NCBI GenBank assembly: GCA_023213315.1
Contig: JAKCPI010003119.1
Location: 1 to 64,000 of the forward strand
Direction: 5' to 3'
Length of the DNA: 64,000 bases
Source: Euborellia annulipes
Taxonomy: Eukaryota; Arthropoda; Insecta; Dermaptera; Anisolabididae
The notes under the pieces: generated by a model
What the model was told of the DNA's origin: nothing
The model's input: the letters and a program-made list of their open reading frames with translations, nothing else
The model's database searches: none
In this document: one piece after another, positions 26,101 to 41,100 of the stretch
Layout of the letters: every line of letters starts with the position of its first letter
How positions within the stretch are numbered: the stretch's first letter is position 1
Program-made: the position numbers and the translations under genes

Positions 26101-29100
26101 TATGATAGAGTAAATAGTTAATTTTTTTTTTAACTCGTGATTTGACTTGGTATGGTTGACGTTTTTCTTGAATTTCAGAGGGGTGATCAATCATTTAGAG
26201 TGAATTCCCTCTCCGCCCTTTTCAAGTCTCTCGTTCTCTCTACTGGTCGTTCTTTTCATTTTCTCCTTAACGTATCTTTACTATCTTCCCTTATCAGCTC
26301 TCTTTCTTCTCCATTTTGCTTTGTTATTTGAGTTGTGTGTTATCAATCTTGGTTCGAACTCGGTTATCGACAAACAAAAGAGCCGATGATCTTGTCGCGA
26401 TCGACCGGAAACAGGAAGGGTGTGAGTCAAGGAGAAACTGCCTTAACATTTAATGACGTCACATCTCACAAGTAAAGACAGAAGATGACAATACAGATTG
26501 TCATTTGATCTCTCGTTTCACTACACTATTTAACATTGACATGGAAACCTCAATTTGGCTTAAAAGACATCCAGTAACATGAAAAAAAAAAAAAAAAAAA
26601 ATTATTGAAAATGTTTTTGATTACTACTCTTTAAATAATAGGTACAAAAGATTTTTTATAATATTTTAAATTCAGAGTGATTTGGATGGTTTCAAATTAT
26701 CATTAATATTGATAACGTCCATATTTAATTTTTTGCACCTGGAAAATTTCATAATTAAATTAATTAATTTTGGATTTTAAATAGATTGTATATGTCTGCT
26801 ACATCATTCATATTTAGTAAAAGAGTGAATATAAATTTAAGTAGAAAGCCATAGTAATTTATATGATTAAAATCCCCTTTATGGCTATATAAATTTAATG
26901 AAATGACTTTTTTTATTTCAATAACAAAACATATGAAGTTAAAATATTTAAATAAATTTAATTATAATGGTACGTGTACATTGTAGAGTAAAATCTAGCT
27001 AGATTCTATTTACTCTAGCTAGACAAATCTAATTGTATGTGTACATTGCAGTAATTTCAACTCTAGCTAGAGCACCGTAGAGTGGACCTAGAGTCTACCT
27101 AGAGAGCTCTATTAAGTGTGTATCGTATAAACGGGCTACAAAGCGGGGGCTTCGTCTCCCTGGACCCCCCGCCATCTGGCTCGGGTTAGAAAGACAGAAA
27201 TATGGATTATTCACTGAACTTTTGAAAGAAATTGAGCTACGAGCTTGAAATTTTATATCTATGTTCATTGATCTTTTAACAATAAATACATTATAAATAT
27301 TATTATATATTATGTATCTTTTATAAAAGCATAAAAATATATAAATATAGGCCAGATATAGACTAATACTATATCGTCTGTAAGACTAGCCTACCATCTA
27401 TTGCAAGAATGCTGAACTAATTTGACAGTTGGTTTTTAAATAAATCATCTAAGCTTATTTTAAAAATTTCTTAATTAATATGTGGTTAATAATAACAATA
27501 AATTCATTTTTAAATTAAAAAAAAAATTAAAGATTATTGGGACAGAAGGTTTTTTTGTATTTTCTTGATAACAAAAAAATTAATTACGATAATTTTTTAA
27601 TAAGTCATTAGAAAAATTATAGCTATAGTCCCAATAATTTCTTATGAATTTAATTCATTTAAAAAAAAACCGCATTGAAAAATTCCTTATAATAGTCTAG
27701 ATTTTATTCTTTTAGGGCATATTACAATAAAAATTCAGAGACAGTGGAAAGCCGATGGGAAATAAAATTGCACATGCTGCCTGCAATTTTCTTATCGAAA
27801 AAACATTTTAAACGTTGCAACCATGGGCGTCCGCAGGGGGGGGCAACCAGGCACTTGCCCCCCTGGAAAATTAAAATGATACAAAAAAATGTATAAAACA
27901 AAGAAAAAAATACAAAAAAATCTTTCACAGTAAACATCCACCTTGCCGCGGTTTGAAAGCTTTAAATACTAAGGGATGTATAACATTATTAATATCAAAA
28001 TACGTTTTTTTTAACTTATCTTGAAGTGACTTGCCCCCCTGCAAAAAATCCTGCGGACGCCCATGGTTGCAACAATTTATTGAATTATTATTATTTACTC
28101 TCTCACTTTTCTTTATGCATACTATCATAGATTCACATATAAAATCTAGTAGCTCTATGGAATTTACAATATAAACAGAAATATAATTCAAAAAATATGT
28201 TATCTACGATTTTATTGAATAAAAATATTATCCAGTTATAATATAAGTAGAATACTTAATAAAGCACATGAGTTGGCTCATGGTTAATCGGATAAGCTTC
28301 GGATTACGAATCTAGAGTTGCTATAAAACTCGGGTTCAAATCCCACTTGCCGTGAAAATTTCTAAACAATGCCAATGTCTCCTCCGTCTCTCTGTAATTG
28401 GAATTAGTATCTGTTTAGAGATGTGAAAATTAAAAAAAAAAAAAAAAAAATCCTTCATGTTACATGATTGTCAGATTTTACGAACAATATAAAATTTCAC
28501 CTATGACTTAATGGGTAGAGTCCAATGATTTCTGGTTGATGCAATAGAATATTCCTCTTCACTTTAAAACTGCTGGCTTCGGGCGGTGTTTCAACAGTCT
28601 TCTTCCTCTAAGCTACCCCTGCATAATTGAGCGCCTTTTAACATTGTTTGCTGTTAATAACCTTTGTTGCTGTTCTTTCTTTTTGCTAAGCCCCCTGGAA
28701 TTGATTCTTTTATTTTGGGTAAAAAACATTTTTGGTCTGATTAAAAAAAACCTATAATTTTAATCATGACTGGCGGGTTGTTTATAAAACATTAGCTTTT
28801 TAATGGGAAAAGCGAATTGGTATACGTAAGTTAGATTCGAAAAAAAAGAAGTGTTGGTTTGGTATGCAGCACAAATGCCGCTCTCAAGCCAAACTCTCCG
28901 GAGTTGAATGGCTAATAACGACAAATTATTCATCAAACTTTGACACTCTAGCACGGAGGAAGATATCTTCGTTTAAAAAAGTAATTAGTTTTAAAGTCTA
29001 TTTTCAAATACTTTAAGTCTCATTTTAATAGTCAATTTATGTTCCTTTTAATAAATTATATAAACATACATTTTTTTTATATTATACCCACAAAATTAAA

Positions 29101-32100
29101 AATTTCTAAAGAATTTATTTTTTATTATCATTAAATTAACATATGAAATAAAACGAAAAAAAAAAAGCTTGACTTTGTTTCCATTAAAGAACGTGTGAAT
29201 ATTCATCAACGTTTACCGGAGCATAAAGAAATTCACACTAAACAAAAATGAAATATTTCACTTTTATTTTATTTCTATTTCTATTTTTATTGTCTCAAAA
29301 ATATGTATTTCAGAATTGTACTATTGAATATATAAAAGTTAATTAGAATTTTTAAAAGATTAAAGTAAGTAAAATTTATTGTTAGGATTGGCCTATTTGC
29401 TATATTTTCCATAAAAAAAACTCGTTTGACTGGTCCCACAGCTGCTTTCACACCAGATTTTTTGTGTCGACACATTTAGTTTTCCACCGATATATTAGAA
29501 TCTATATATATAGGAAGGTGAAGAAAATAGACTTTATTCGGCCCAAAATTATTTATTTCCTATGTCAACGTTTCGGGGACTATACGTCACCCATCCTCAG
29601 GACAAAGGTTGTAAAAAATCTTAAACAACAATTATTTTGTATTTATTTCACGAGAGCAGGAGGCACAAAAGATTTGTTACAAACTTTGTCCTGAGGATGG
29701 GTGACGTATAGTTCCCGAAACGTTGACATAGGAAATAAATAATTTTGGGCGAATAAAGTCTATTTTCTTCACCTTCCTGTAAATTAGACGGCCTTCCTCC
29801 ATACGATTATTCTATAAGTTATATATAATTCGCTAATGTCTGTCTGTTCGTCTGTCTCTTTGTCAGTCACGCTCTATTTAGGTCTTCGAGCCTAGCCGGG
29901 GGGCTTCGCCCCCTGGACCCTCCTCCAGCTGTCTCGGGCCCGCCTATTTTTGGATTCAGGGGACCTCAAAACGTGTATATTCATCAAAATATCGACATGA
30001 ATCCAATTGTTTCTCTCTATATATATTCATATATAGGTAAGAGAAAGTAAAAATTAGATCGCATATTTAGATTTTATAGATGTCAGCTGTTGTTGAGATG
30101 GATCTCTATTATAATTGATTTTAAGGAAAGAAATTCATTTTAAAAAGGCAAGATAAACGAGCTGTGGCAATTCAATTGGGTCTCTTTCTCCAGCTCAATT
30201 CCTTTCTAAGAGTCTACAACCGGTCTTTTGTTGGGCTTATTTTCTGGCCATTCTATCAAAAGAAATTTGTGCCAATGTTAAAAAAAAAAAAAAAAATTGA
30301 GCCAAATTGAGCTAAAGGGATTTAAAATAGATTAAACCCAAATATATTCCTAATGATGGAAATTGCCTTAGCCATTTAAAAAATCTGGTGTGACTAGTCG
30401 CACAGCACACAGCTCCAGGGAGGCACCTCGCCTCAACCACCTAGCTTCGTGCTTTAAATTGAACATACACATACAGACAGACAGACCATGTCGCGAAAAC
30501 CACTTTTTTAAATTCAGGAGACCTCAAAACGTGTATATCCATCAAAATCTCGAAATCGAAATTTTGACATAAAATCAATACTTTCTCACTTTATAAATTT
30601 TAACATATCTAAATGTATATAGGTAAGAGAAAGTAAAAATAAATTACTACTATGGATATTTTTTTACATACACATTATTCCAGTGAAATTAACACCAAAC
30701 ATTAAGTATCTTGTTTCTCGGGCAAGGGCGGATACAAGGGGGGGGTAATTATCCCCTTTACCCCCCCCGAGATTCGAAAAAAATACCTTTTTTCGCAAAA
30801 AAATTTATTTTTAATGTAAAATTTTTAAAATTAATACTTAAAAATTTGATGTGTATTTATATTCTGGCAAACAAATACAGAATGCCCTTTTTAATTACCG
30901 AAATTAAAAAAAATAGTGTGCTGTGCGACGAGTCACACCAGATTACCCCCCCCCCCGAGAAACACCTCTGGATCCGCCCTTGTTCTCGGGGCACCCATCC
31001 AGGGATCAGCGCCTCTCATTCTTGCTTAACTTGAACTATTTTGGTGATTATTTCTCATCATCTCTCCTGATGCTTTCCATTTTAGTTGTAGATAGGAAAT
31101 ATTTCATATTTAATTTATTAAAGGGTTAATTATGGTCGGTTAGAGGGTGGGAATATTTAAGAGACAATTTATAATATTTTAAATCGTCTTTTGAAATTTT
31201 TTCAATCTATTAATAATATAAGATTAGAGTAGAAAGAATTGTTTTGTTTTTTATTCAAATGGGAATTGTAATATTTATTTATTTTTCCTTTTCAAGAGAG
31301 AGACTCAATCGAGTTCTAGCCTGGCCAGGCTTGCGCGCAGCTCTCGTCTTTCTTTCTATAGTGAGTGAATTTATTTTAAAGTGAATAATAATACAAGTCA
31401 CCCCGATCATATCAACAGCCTTCTCACCCCTTGGAGCATCTTACTATTAAAGGTAGGCTTAATTAATAAAAAAAAAATTATAAAAAATCCGATTTTAAAT
31501 TTATCTTCGAATTTTTCGAGTATTCAATTGATTATTAAGTATTTTATATATGTCATCAGGGGCAGGGGGAGGAAAGGGGGAAGGGGAGATATATGAGTTT
31601 ATATAAAAAATACTTTTTATTTTTCTTTAATTTAAGGATTGAAAATATCAATCTTATTAAAACTTACAAAGAATATTTTTTACTTTCTCTTACCCTATAT
31701 ATGAAATATATAACGCTATATTGACTGGCTGATTTACAATCTATTTGAGCGTTGTTTTTTTTTCCAGACAGGGCACCCACCACCTAGTTAAATATTTTGT
31801 AATCATGGGCGTAGCCAGGGGAGGCAGGGGGGCCGTTGCCCCCCTGGCTGGTCCTAAAAATTAAAAAAAAAATATATATATATATATTTTTCCCATTGGA
31901 AATTTTTTTTAACACTCCAATTCACTACATTAATTTAATTTTTTTATTTTATTTAAATAAATAATTAATACTCTATGTAGATATTAATTGCAAACCCCCC
32001 TCTTCGCCCTAACGAGGAGTTGGCCCCCCCCCCTAACAAGAAGTCTGGCTACGCCCATGTTTGTAATACTTTGAATTTAGTGCAGGCTTTTGATTTCTTT

Positions 32101-35100
32101 GTGGCATAGGAAGACTTGACTACCCCCTACCCTCCCTCAACTATCGGATTATTATTATAGGAAATGTAAAAGATTTTTTCTTTTTCAGATTTGTGTTTCC
32201 CGAGTGCATTTGCGATTTGGAGCTGAATCCAAGTACTGCAAGGAGCTTAGAGTGACCTTCACCACCCCGGAGGGTATGTACAGTATTTCATTGGATAGTA
32301 ACACATACACCCCCTCCCTCCTTTCACATTTACGCCCAAATGCATATAAATATTATTTAAATTATTTTTTATAAGATCTAAATAAAATTCAAAATATAAT
32401 TATTACCAAATCATACTATACCTATACGGTATAGGCCTATTATACTAGCTGCGTTGCCTGTTTTCCCACTGAAATTTAGTTTTTTTCAAATAGGAAATGA
32501 ACTTGTGGTGGGTTATCAAATTTGACAATTTTTTCTGCATTTTTATATTAAATTTTTTACAACCGCGATCTCATTTTTTTTTTAAATGAATTTTTCTATT
32601 TTTACTTTCTCTATTTTTTTATAATATATCTTTATAAAGTGAGGTGAAGTGCAAATAAAAAAAGAAGACTTAAGAAAATTTGAAAGCAACAAATTTCAAA
32701 AGTAATTAAATTTTCATTAATGCCCAATCGCACCGCACACTTTAAGTATGACTTAAAATTAAGTATCAACAACCTGGCAACGTTGTAAATTTTAGTGATA
32801 TTCTGGTGATTTTTTTTTAATTTAATAATTTTTTCTTTTTAATAATCATAAACTAAATTAAATACATATTGTTTATAAATATTAATTTCAGAAAAATGAG
32901 AAAATCAGAAACAAAATATTAATTTTCATGATTTTTGATTAATTAATAGCAATTTTTATATAGGCTACTATATATAAATATTAATAACGATCTGTCACTC
33001 TATAACAGTGTTTTTCAATCTGTGGGTCGGACCCCTAGGGGGTGGCGAAGCCCTACACGGAGGGTAGGCGGCAAAAGGAAAAAGGCAAAGTTCTACACGA
33101 TAATAAAAACATAATTTCATGGAGAAGGGAAATAGGTACTCAAAATAGAGAAAATCATATAACTTACATAGTCTTTTGATTTACAATCTTTTTGTCGGTC
33201 ATGAACCAAGAGAATCGCCAGAATTTTTCAACCTGTAAATTCAAAAAGATTGAAAAACACAGCTCTACTAATATAAGACTGGAAAATTTCGTTTCAAAAT
33301 TCCAACGGGAAGTTGGTCAGAGCGTGACAGACGGATGGACCGACAGGCCCTCCTCTAATATAATATAGATCATCCTCGAAAATATAATTCATATTGTTCA
33401 TGTTTTTTATAAGAAAAATCGAAATCGAATCCAAAAAATGTATTATTATTAGTTAATTAATATTATATTATCAATATTGTTTTTTAGCTTAAGTCATTGC
33501 TAAGCCCCCGAAATCGAGGGCTTAAATATTTGGGGGTTAAGTATGAAATTTAACAAACTTTCATTGTCATCCGTTGCTAACCACGCTCGTTGCTAAGATA
33601 ACACGTTCTCTGATTGAAAATAAAATCATGTTTCAAGACCCAAATGGCGTGAATAAAGATGTCAGGACCCCCAATATATATTTATTAATAAATAACAGTA
33701 TCGTTTAAGTCTTATAATATTAAATCACAAATAAATCAGCAGAATATCACTAAAATTTACAACGTTGCCATGTTGCTGATACTTTATTTTAAGTTATACT
33801 TAAATTGTGCGGTGCGATTGGGCATAAGTGATGAAAACAAAATATGGAAACTAATATTTTTTTTTTTTTTTTTTTAGGTAAAGGTGAGGTTAGGTTGGCT
33901 ATGAGGGGGGAGGAGGAGGCCCAAAAGAAGACAAAAACATTCTTTCACAACAAATTTTCGATTAAAAATATTTGTATTGGGAGTCTAAAGAAATCTTCAG
34001 ACACCCGGCTTAAAGTTTTTCTAATTATAAATTGCAATTCTTTTTTGAAATTTCGCATATTTCTTTTAATGCGAACGTGAAGTGCATTTTTATTGTTTGA
34101 TTTTGTTTTTGTATCTGGCGTGACAGCACAGTAGACAACTTTCGATTATCGAAGGTAAGAAAGTTATGTGCTGTGCGAACAGTAACACCAGTTTTTTTCA
34201 TTAAAAGTCAGTTGGGTTTGAGAGATGTATGTATTTCGGTAAAAACAAGGACTCCTGATTGAGGAAAAAATAATATTGTAATATAATTAATAATTTAATA
34301 TTCTCGACTCAAAAAATCTGGTGTGACATTATATAGATATTTTAAAATTATAAAAATAGATGCTTTAAAATTAAATATGATATAACTAGAAATCTTTTCT
34401 GGCATTTCATTAATATTTATTATGATTTTGTTTTATTAATCGGATGAATTATCCCTCGATGATAATATTATTATTGAAAACATCGTGTAAATGTTCATTA
34501 ACATTTAGTGATTCTGTTTGGTTAACGAGCCATCATGTTGCATAAGTGCATCCCTAATAATCGTCCTCGTAATGGAATCAATCAATAAATGCAGAATCCC
34601 CCAGGAATTTATAGAAGCCTTTATGGACCCAATTATCCCTGCCAGAAGAGATTAGAAAACAACGTACAACTGATCCTAAAAGTTCTTTCATTGGATAAAT
34701 CAAGCCAAATTATAATCAATACAAGAAGAAATATTCTGAAGTGTTTAGGCATCATAATATTTATAAATTGGCGAATTTTACTTTTATAAAATTGAAATTT
34801 AATAAATAACCTCAAACGAATTTATTTTAACAAAATTGATCATTTTGTGTGTTTATTATAGGAACCAAAGTTTCGGTCAAAATTTTTTCCCGTCCGAAAA
34901 TATATTTTACCTTTTTTTTAGAGACGCAAAATTTTTGCCGCCCGCGGAACCTAAAATTTTTCCATTCGCGGAACATTTCCTTTTTGTAGGGCCTCCATTT
35001 TCGCGCTACGGGGCCGAGTAAACATTTCGGGGGGGACGAGACCCATTATTGGCTCTATATTCCTATATATGTATATGCATTTAGGGGATTTCGGGGGGGG

Positions 35101-38100
35101 GGGGCCCGGGCCCCCTCAGGCCTCCCCCTATATACGCCCCTGAGTAAAGCTGCAAAACTTTAAAAAGAGAGCTCAAATGTTCGCCATCACATATCCTACC
35201 CACATATCTTTTATTGAAAGATTTTGCATAACTAAGCAGGCGCTCTTGATCAGTGGCGCCTCACGTGTCGTGTAAGTGAACTTTTCTGCTTCAAACAGCA
35301 GAACTCGAAGGTGTTATCAATCTTTAGCGGACGGCCACTAATTATAATTATCATTTTGCATGCAGACTCATTAAAATACGCCTGGGATAAAAATGTATTT
35401 AATCTACACCGAAGACTATTTAAAATTATAACTTACCGAGTCGGCTTATCGTTTATTTAGTTCATAGCCGTGATCAGAAAAATTTTAACACTGTATTCTA
35501 TTAATTAATTTTTATTTTAGATATTTCCGGAGCAGGGAGAGGCAATCCTTATTTTATGCTCCCCCCTGGGGGGGGATGGGTGGGCCCGGGTGGGTTTGGG
35601 GTTCAGGGGGTCGGACTCTCCACGCCTCTCGGTTTGGGCCCCCGTTTCCCGCAAATTTTTCCCCCCCCCCCCCGGAGTCCTCTTTTAGTGGGGGTGGGGG
35701 GATACCCCCCCCGTGGTATCACAAAGGGCCCAATTTGGCTGGGTGTGTTTTCTCTCTCTGGGGACAGCCCCTTCAACCTAACCTAACCCAACCTAACCTA
35801 TGCTCCCCCTCCTGACCATAATTCAGTTTTTTTTCCCTAATAAAGAATTATCATATACTGTATGTATGGTATGTTATTTTTCTTGAATAATATGATGAGA
35901 TTCAGGAGGATAATTTCATCTATCCCCAGAAATATTTACATTTGAATTTTGTTGAATAAAGTTTTGATATGCAACAGTCGTAGATATATGAAGAAAACAT
36001 TACGTGAAAAAAATATTTTTAGAAAATCTCTTGACATGATAATTTTTTGTCAATATCATTTATAGTCATTTTATATTTACCAATGTCATTCTGCATTTAA
36101 ATAAGAAGATTAGAAAATACTAGGCTATATAAAAAACAAATAATGGTACAAAATCTTATTATTTTTCACTTTGTATTAAATTAAAGTTATCAAAAATAAA
36201 AATTTTATTTCAAATTAATAAATGTGACTTTTTAAAGCCGTCCATTCACGATCGCTCCAATGTCATCTCAGATGTCATCCATTCACTAGACGATATTCAT
36301 TTGTTTTCCCCACTCACGGTCAGTTTTTGGAGTGACATCGCTCCATTTTTGACGGATGGAGCGATCGTGAATACGTTAGGTCTATTTAAGAACTTTTCGC
36401 TATTCAAACTCCTTTCCATATTTCTATAATTTAATAAATTAATTAGTATTCAATTTAATTTAGAAAAATTTTAGAACAGGAAGCGAAATTCTGAACCTAC
36501 TGGACTATAGTCCAAAATGAGACTCGTAAAATGTGGAATTTGCTTTAGAAAAAAATTTACTTTTGAAAAAGTAATTGTCTTAAAAATGCTGTAAATATTT
36601 ATTTATTTTCTTTTCACACCTATTAATATACCGTACCGTCTTTGGAATATTTTTTGTTTTAACATATTTCTTTGAGGAGGGGAAAAAATTGGTCCTCTTC
36701 CATTCGAATTATCATCTTCTTTAGTTTTTGTCGGGGACATCTCGGCTCTTTTAATTTTATGTGAAGATACAATAAGGAGAAGCAAGCAGGCCCGTCACAA
36801 GGTCTGACGAGGAGGTAAAACGAAAGGAAAAAGAATAAATTCATCTTATTTCCGATTCTCAATCACTTTCTTCCATGAGGGTCGTTTGAATAATTGGAGG
36901 GCTTTGTGGAATATAGTCACAAGCCACCATTTTGTCATTTTCGAGATATTCATGCCATTGCATTCTTTAAATATCCCTTTTTAATACCAGACAAATAAGT
37001 TTCTTGAATTTACACTAGTTAGCTGCATGTGTTTGGTGAAAGTTCTTTACTTTGCCAGCTAGTGATGATTTGAGAAGTAAGATAGTCATAAGCCACAGCA
37101 AAATGGCGTTGAAATCTGAGTGAATGAAAATTTTTCTCGTGTTCAAACGATTTTACGAATAAGGGGGCTGAAAATGAAGAGTAATTTTTTTTCAACTGAT
37201 AGAAATTATTCTTGGCACCCAACAAGTACCAGTTCCAGCTCTAATTACAACATTCTAAGAGTATAGACATATTTTATTATGCATAACCTCTCTTTTGTGA
37301 ATTGTGACTATCTTTCACTCAATCTATTTACTTTATAATTCACTCGCAATGAAAATACATAAACAATAACGTTAGATTTGATAACCATAGAATAATTAAT
37401 TAATAGAACTAATAATATTAACAATAATACTTGAATAGAATATCAATTGAAAGCATTTCTCAAATATTGTGTTTTCTTTAAATAAGTTTTAGAATCAATA
37501 AACCTTCAAATATCAAAATTTCAACAGAAACATTATTATTTTAATCAAGTATGGACCTAAATAATATTGTGTCTTTTTTGATAAATAAAAGTAATAAATA
37601 AAAGTGTACCCCTCAAATTTTGACGTGAGAACGTCTTACATTGCAGGTAGAGGGTCCGGGTAGGACGATATGCACGAAAAAGTTGGATAAAAGCGTATGA
37701 AATATTGCTCGTTATCGGCTCGAATAACTCTTCTGTCTCAAGAGGCATAATTATTTTGAATACAAGGTTAGAAAGAATGATTCTTCAGCTAAAGATTTCA
37801 CCATTTATTTTTTTTTCCTATTATTTCATTTTACCGCATGAGGGCGCTCTGCGGGAAATTCTTATTTGAAGGTTTAAATCATTGTAGATTCTGTACGGCT
37901 AATCAAATCAGACGAAATTTGATGTCAATTTGTGTAGAAAGAAAAACTCTAATTGACTATATAAAAAATAAACTTCAGAATCAATTTTTTTTTTTTTTTC
38001 AAAAACCTAATTTTTTAAATTTCTTTTTCAAAAAAAGAGAGGTATGGTGAGGACACAGCAAAGCCACGATAAAATTGGCATATATAGTTCACAAAAAGTG

Positions 38101-41100
38101 AAATAAAAAGAAAATTAGTACTTGCTAGTCATAAATTTATTAACCTTTCAGCTTAGCCATCTTCAGAGCACTCGGCGGGGCTTTCCGTCTAGCCAGGGGG
38201 CTGCGCCGGGACTCTCCCGGTACACAGACAAAAAATTTATATATTTTTTGGAATTCAAAATGTAAATAAATAAAATAAATCGTAAACATGGGTAAATATT
38301 TATATTTTGTTACCATGGCAACTATTTCTCCTAATTTTTATTTTTTTCTTATTTTAACGGTTAATTACTCATTAACTTATTGTTATTTGTGAAACAAAAC
38401 CTGTCCGGGACTCTCACAAACATACACAGAAAATTTCATCATAATTGGTTCAGTCGTTTAGGAGGAGTTCAGTCACATACACACGTACTGAAGAATTATA
38501 TATATAAAGAAGATCAAGATCATATTTATATATAAAAGGCTAAGAGGGTGTCCGATGTGTGAAACAACCAATCAGGCCTCAGGGATAGCGCCATGGTAAC
38601 AAAATATAAATATTTACCCATGTTTACGATTTTTTTTATTTATTTACATTTTGAATTCTAAAATATCGGCGTAAATTTTTTGTCTGTGTACCGGGAGAGT
38701 CCCGGAAAGGATATGATTCACAAAAAATCTTAAGTTCATAAATAATTAACCGCTAAAATAATCTCTACATATAAAAATGAAAAGGGAAAATGTATGTACC
38801 GGTATGTATATAGCCTAAGTAGGCGAGCAAGGGGGTCCAGGGGCGCAGCCCCCTGGCTAGACGGAAAGCCCCGCCGAAGGCGGGGCTTGCGTCTAGTATA
38901 ATATATATAAGATATAAGATATAAGATATATACAACAGAAAAAAGCGTTAGCCGAAAGGTTAATAAATTTATGCCTCAGCACGTACCAATTTTCTTTTTA
39001 TTTCACTTTTTGTGAACTATATATGCCAATTTTTTCGTGGCTTTACTGTGTCCTCACCATACCTCTCTTTTTTTGAAAAAGAAATTTAAATAATCAGGAC
39101 TGCGCTATTATTATTGCTAATTTTTTAAGCAGAAAATTGCAATTTTTTCCAGTGAATAAAGTCAAAAACCCATTTTTGTTTTCTTCTTCATTATAAATGT
39201 TTTTAAAACATAAACTAGGGTGAATTAATGTTCCATTCTCTACTATATGTTTTATAAGACATACAAGTGTTGTACAGATTTGAGTCAAACTTTAATTTGT
39301 CAATATCTCGAAACTAATGTATTGTAGCTTATGACTATCTTCCACTAAGCCCTTCAATTAAAAAATTTATTTGTATATATTTTTTATGTCTGTCCTATTT
39401 ACTGAACTCTGGAATCCCTCAGTGATTTTTTATTTGATTCGGAGAAAATGGTGAATAGGCCATTTAATTTAAAACGATTTAAAACGAATAACTTTAAAAT
39501 TCCTTTAAGACCAGTAGATAGATTTAAAAATCATAAAATTGATATTTATTAGAGAAAGCTAAATCATGCAACTATTACGAACAATACATGAATGTTTTAG
39601 TATACAGACCGTAAACGTTGAGTCTAGCTGAATGACTCGCTTTGCCAGCCCGGTTCTCGGCAATACAGGTATACTCGCCGCCATCCTCCACCATGACACG
39701 TGAAATGTTCACATGACTGATGACATCACCATGCACTGTCACGTACTGGCCGATCACAAACCTGCCACATACAGGCAACCCTTGAATTAGTTGACATTCG
39801 CATCCAATATGCATAATGAACATGCAAGCAAACGTATTGTTCTCGAAGAACAATCAGCAACCAAACCAGATATGATTGACTCAATCGATTTGCGTATTCA
39901 TCGATAAGACGCTATTTAAACTTTCTCTCTTTTTTTTCTAAGCTATTTAAAGAAAGATTATCCTATAATATAGTTAATTATTTGTAATAACCTTTAATTA
40001 AACATCCATTAACTATAATGATATATTCACATTTAAAAGGCATTCTTAAACAATTCATTCTCATCAGATTCTCCGATTTCTGAGCTAAAAATCAAAATCA
40101 TTATTATGTACCTTTGTTTATCATACACTTTACATAGTAATTAGTAAAACAACTCGAGGCTTTTAAGATTCTTTTATCAATGAATTTATTATTTAAATAT
40201 CTTAGGTATCTTACTTGTTCTATCTTTAAATATGTTAGGTGTCAAATTTTTAATTAACGGTACAAGCTTTTAATCTCATCATGGAATACGGAAATTAAAA
40301 AGAAAATAAGAAAAAAAAGGATTTTTTTTTTCCAAGATAAGAAGAACCTTTTTAGATTTTTTTTTTTAGACAAAGGGAAAAACAATTATCACGATAGCTT
40401 TTTAAGATGATCAAAAAATGTTTAGAAACTTGAAGAATTAATAAAATTAATAGAAAATCTTTCCCCATATAGTACAGTGATGCCTCGGGATACGAGTTTA
40501 ATTCGTTCCGTAACCTTGCTCGTATGTTAATTTGCTCGATTCTCAAATGAGTTAGGCAAGTGTCATTTAAATAGCTCCGATGCACGACCATTTGCAACTT
40601 TTTCGCAGCTGGCCGTTCCTCGTATCTCAAATTTCGCTCGTTTTTCAAAATAAAACTTCGCTCGCTCGACAGGTCGTATCTCAAATAACTCGTATGTTAG
40701 GACACTCGTATCTCGAGGTACAAATGTATTTAGTATTTGGGTCATTCTACAAAAATGGGTTAACTTTGAAATGCACAATTTGTAACTATGATTTCAATTG
40801 TTTGTAATGATTTTGATAGACAATAAGTTAATTTTATTGTATGCATATAGTAAGACTCAGATTTTTTGATTTTTTTGTTTTAAATTAGGCCTTTTAGCTT
40901 TACGGATGAAAAACTTCCATGGGTTCCAGGTTGATTTTTGGGCCTTTTCCATTTATAATCTTCTGAAAATGTCAAATAATTCTAGAGGTATAATTAACCT
41001 TGTAGAATTAATTCCAGAACAAACTGTGGATGTTGGTATTAATTAAATATAATAGAAGTTAATTAATATTAATTTTATTTGACTTTGACTTATAGAAATT

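Noticed and set aside
34589..34789. Possible CUB-like fragment (GPNYP)
   Set aside because: Only a short motif match, no cysteine pattern, no donor in phase with any neighbour.
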